Of a stretch of DNA of 6,261 nucleotides, positions 6,123 through 6,261 are shown in pieces. How positions within the stretch are numbered: position 1 is the stretch's first letter; every line of letters starts with the position of its first letter. The translations under genes were made by a program, and so were the position numbers. Origin of the DNA: JAYGED01 sp046582565 (GTDB lineage Bacteria > Pseudomonadota > Alphaproteobacteria > JAAXGF01). The stretch is from contig JAYGED010000284.1 of NCBI GenBank assembly GCA_046582565.1, positions 1-6,261 on the forward strand, in the 5' to 3' direction. The notes beneath the pieces were generated by a model. The model made no database searches. It was not told the DNA's origin and worked only from the letters and a program-made list of their open reading frames with translations.

Positions 6123-6261
6123 TGGTCAGCCCCCCTTGAGAGGTCCAGTTTGAATGTTAGTGCATGATCGGCTTTTGGTCTAATGGCACGATGGTCTCTG
6201 GAGCCGGTGGGCGATATCCCAACGCACTGTGCGGCCTCTTCGTGTTGTAGTGTTTCCTCCA
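6123..6261 (-). mobile_element. End of an IS3-family insertion sequence, rest beyond window
   Basis: The window's right edge holds the transposase 3' end of an IS3-type element. The outer end is most likely at 6123, where a TG dinucleotide opens a C-rich terminal repeat (about 6123-6152), as IS3-family ends normally start with TG. The other end and target duplication are outside the window, so the boundary is an inference. The element stops about 120 bases upstream of lrp and leaves its upstream region complete. Confidence 0.7.
6157..6261 (-). CDS. IS3-family transposase OrfB, C-terminal 34 residues (5' part beyond window)
   Basis: The frame enters at the window edge and ends with TAA at 6157-6159. 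The peptide begins WRKHYNTKRPHSALGYRPPA, the very characteristic C-terminal part of the integrase (DDE) domain of IS3-family OrfB transposases, followed by a short tail ending PIMH. The catalytic residues and OrfA are outside the window, so intactness cannot be judged. It reads in the same direction as the operon, so transcription from the element could enter lrp. Confidence 0.88.
   Translation of the reverse strand, partial: WRKHYNTKRPHSALGYRPPAPETIVPLDQKPIMH

Overview
The window is one compact, single-direction operon read from right to left (minus strand), followed at the far right by the end of an insertion sequence. GC content is moderate, genes are tightly packed with stop/start overlaps, and the protein families (Lrp/AsnC regulator, NitT/TauT-type importer, HypA) point to a proteobacterium, most likely an alphaproteobacterium. 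That placement is inference, because no rRNA or other marker gene is present.

Transcription order is: Lrp/AsnC regulator (6003-5473), ABC permease (5476-4634), periplasmic substrate-binding protein (4562-3507), ABC ATPase (3392-2562), HypA nickel-insertion protein (2535-2128), an intact ureohydrolase (2128-1040), and a second ureohydrolase (1003 to beyond position 1) that lacks most of its metal ligands. The regulator/permease (ATGA) and hypA/hydrolase (TAATG) junctions overlap. A stem-loop lies between the binding protein and ATPase genes. The lrp upstream region (6004-6122) carries an 8-bp inverted repeat and a weak promoter candidate. Right of 6122 is the end of an IS3-family element with the last 34 codons of its transposase.

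A ureohydrolase linked to HypA and a NitT/TauT importer, with no hydrogenase or urease gene in view, matches the layout known for nickel-dependent guanidine hydrolase loci (GdmH of Synechocystis with its HypA/HypB-type helpers and adjacent ABC importer). The working model is that the importer brings in a guanidino compound, HypA (with a HypB partner probably outside the window) loads nickel into the intact hydrolase, and the Lrp protein controls the operon.

The most unusual point is the hydrolase pair. The upstream copy (1040-2128) keeps all six metal ligands (H156, D181, H183, D185, D274, D276). The downstream copy keeps only the two histidines, with G162, N166, N255 and N257 in place of the four aspartates, while its frame stays open and the rest of the fold looks well kept. 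This suggests a hetero-oligomeric enzyme with one catalytic and one non-catalytic subunit, as reported for metformin/dimethylguanidine-type hydrolases, so the substrate may be a substituted guanidine rather than guanidine itself.
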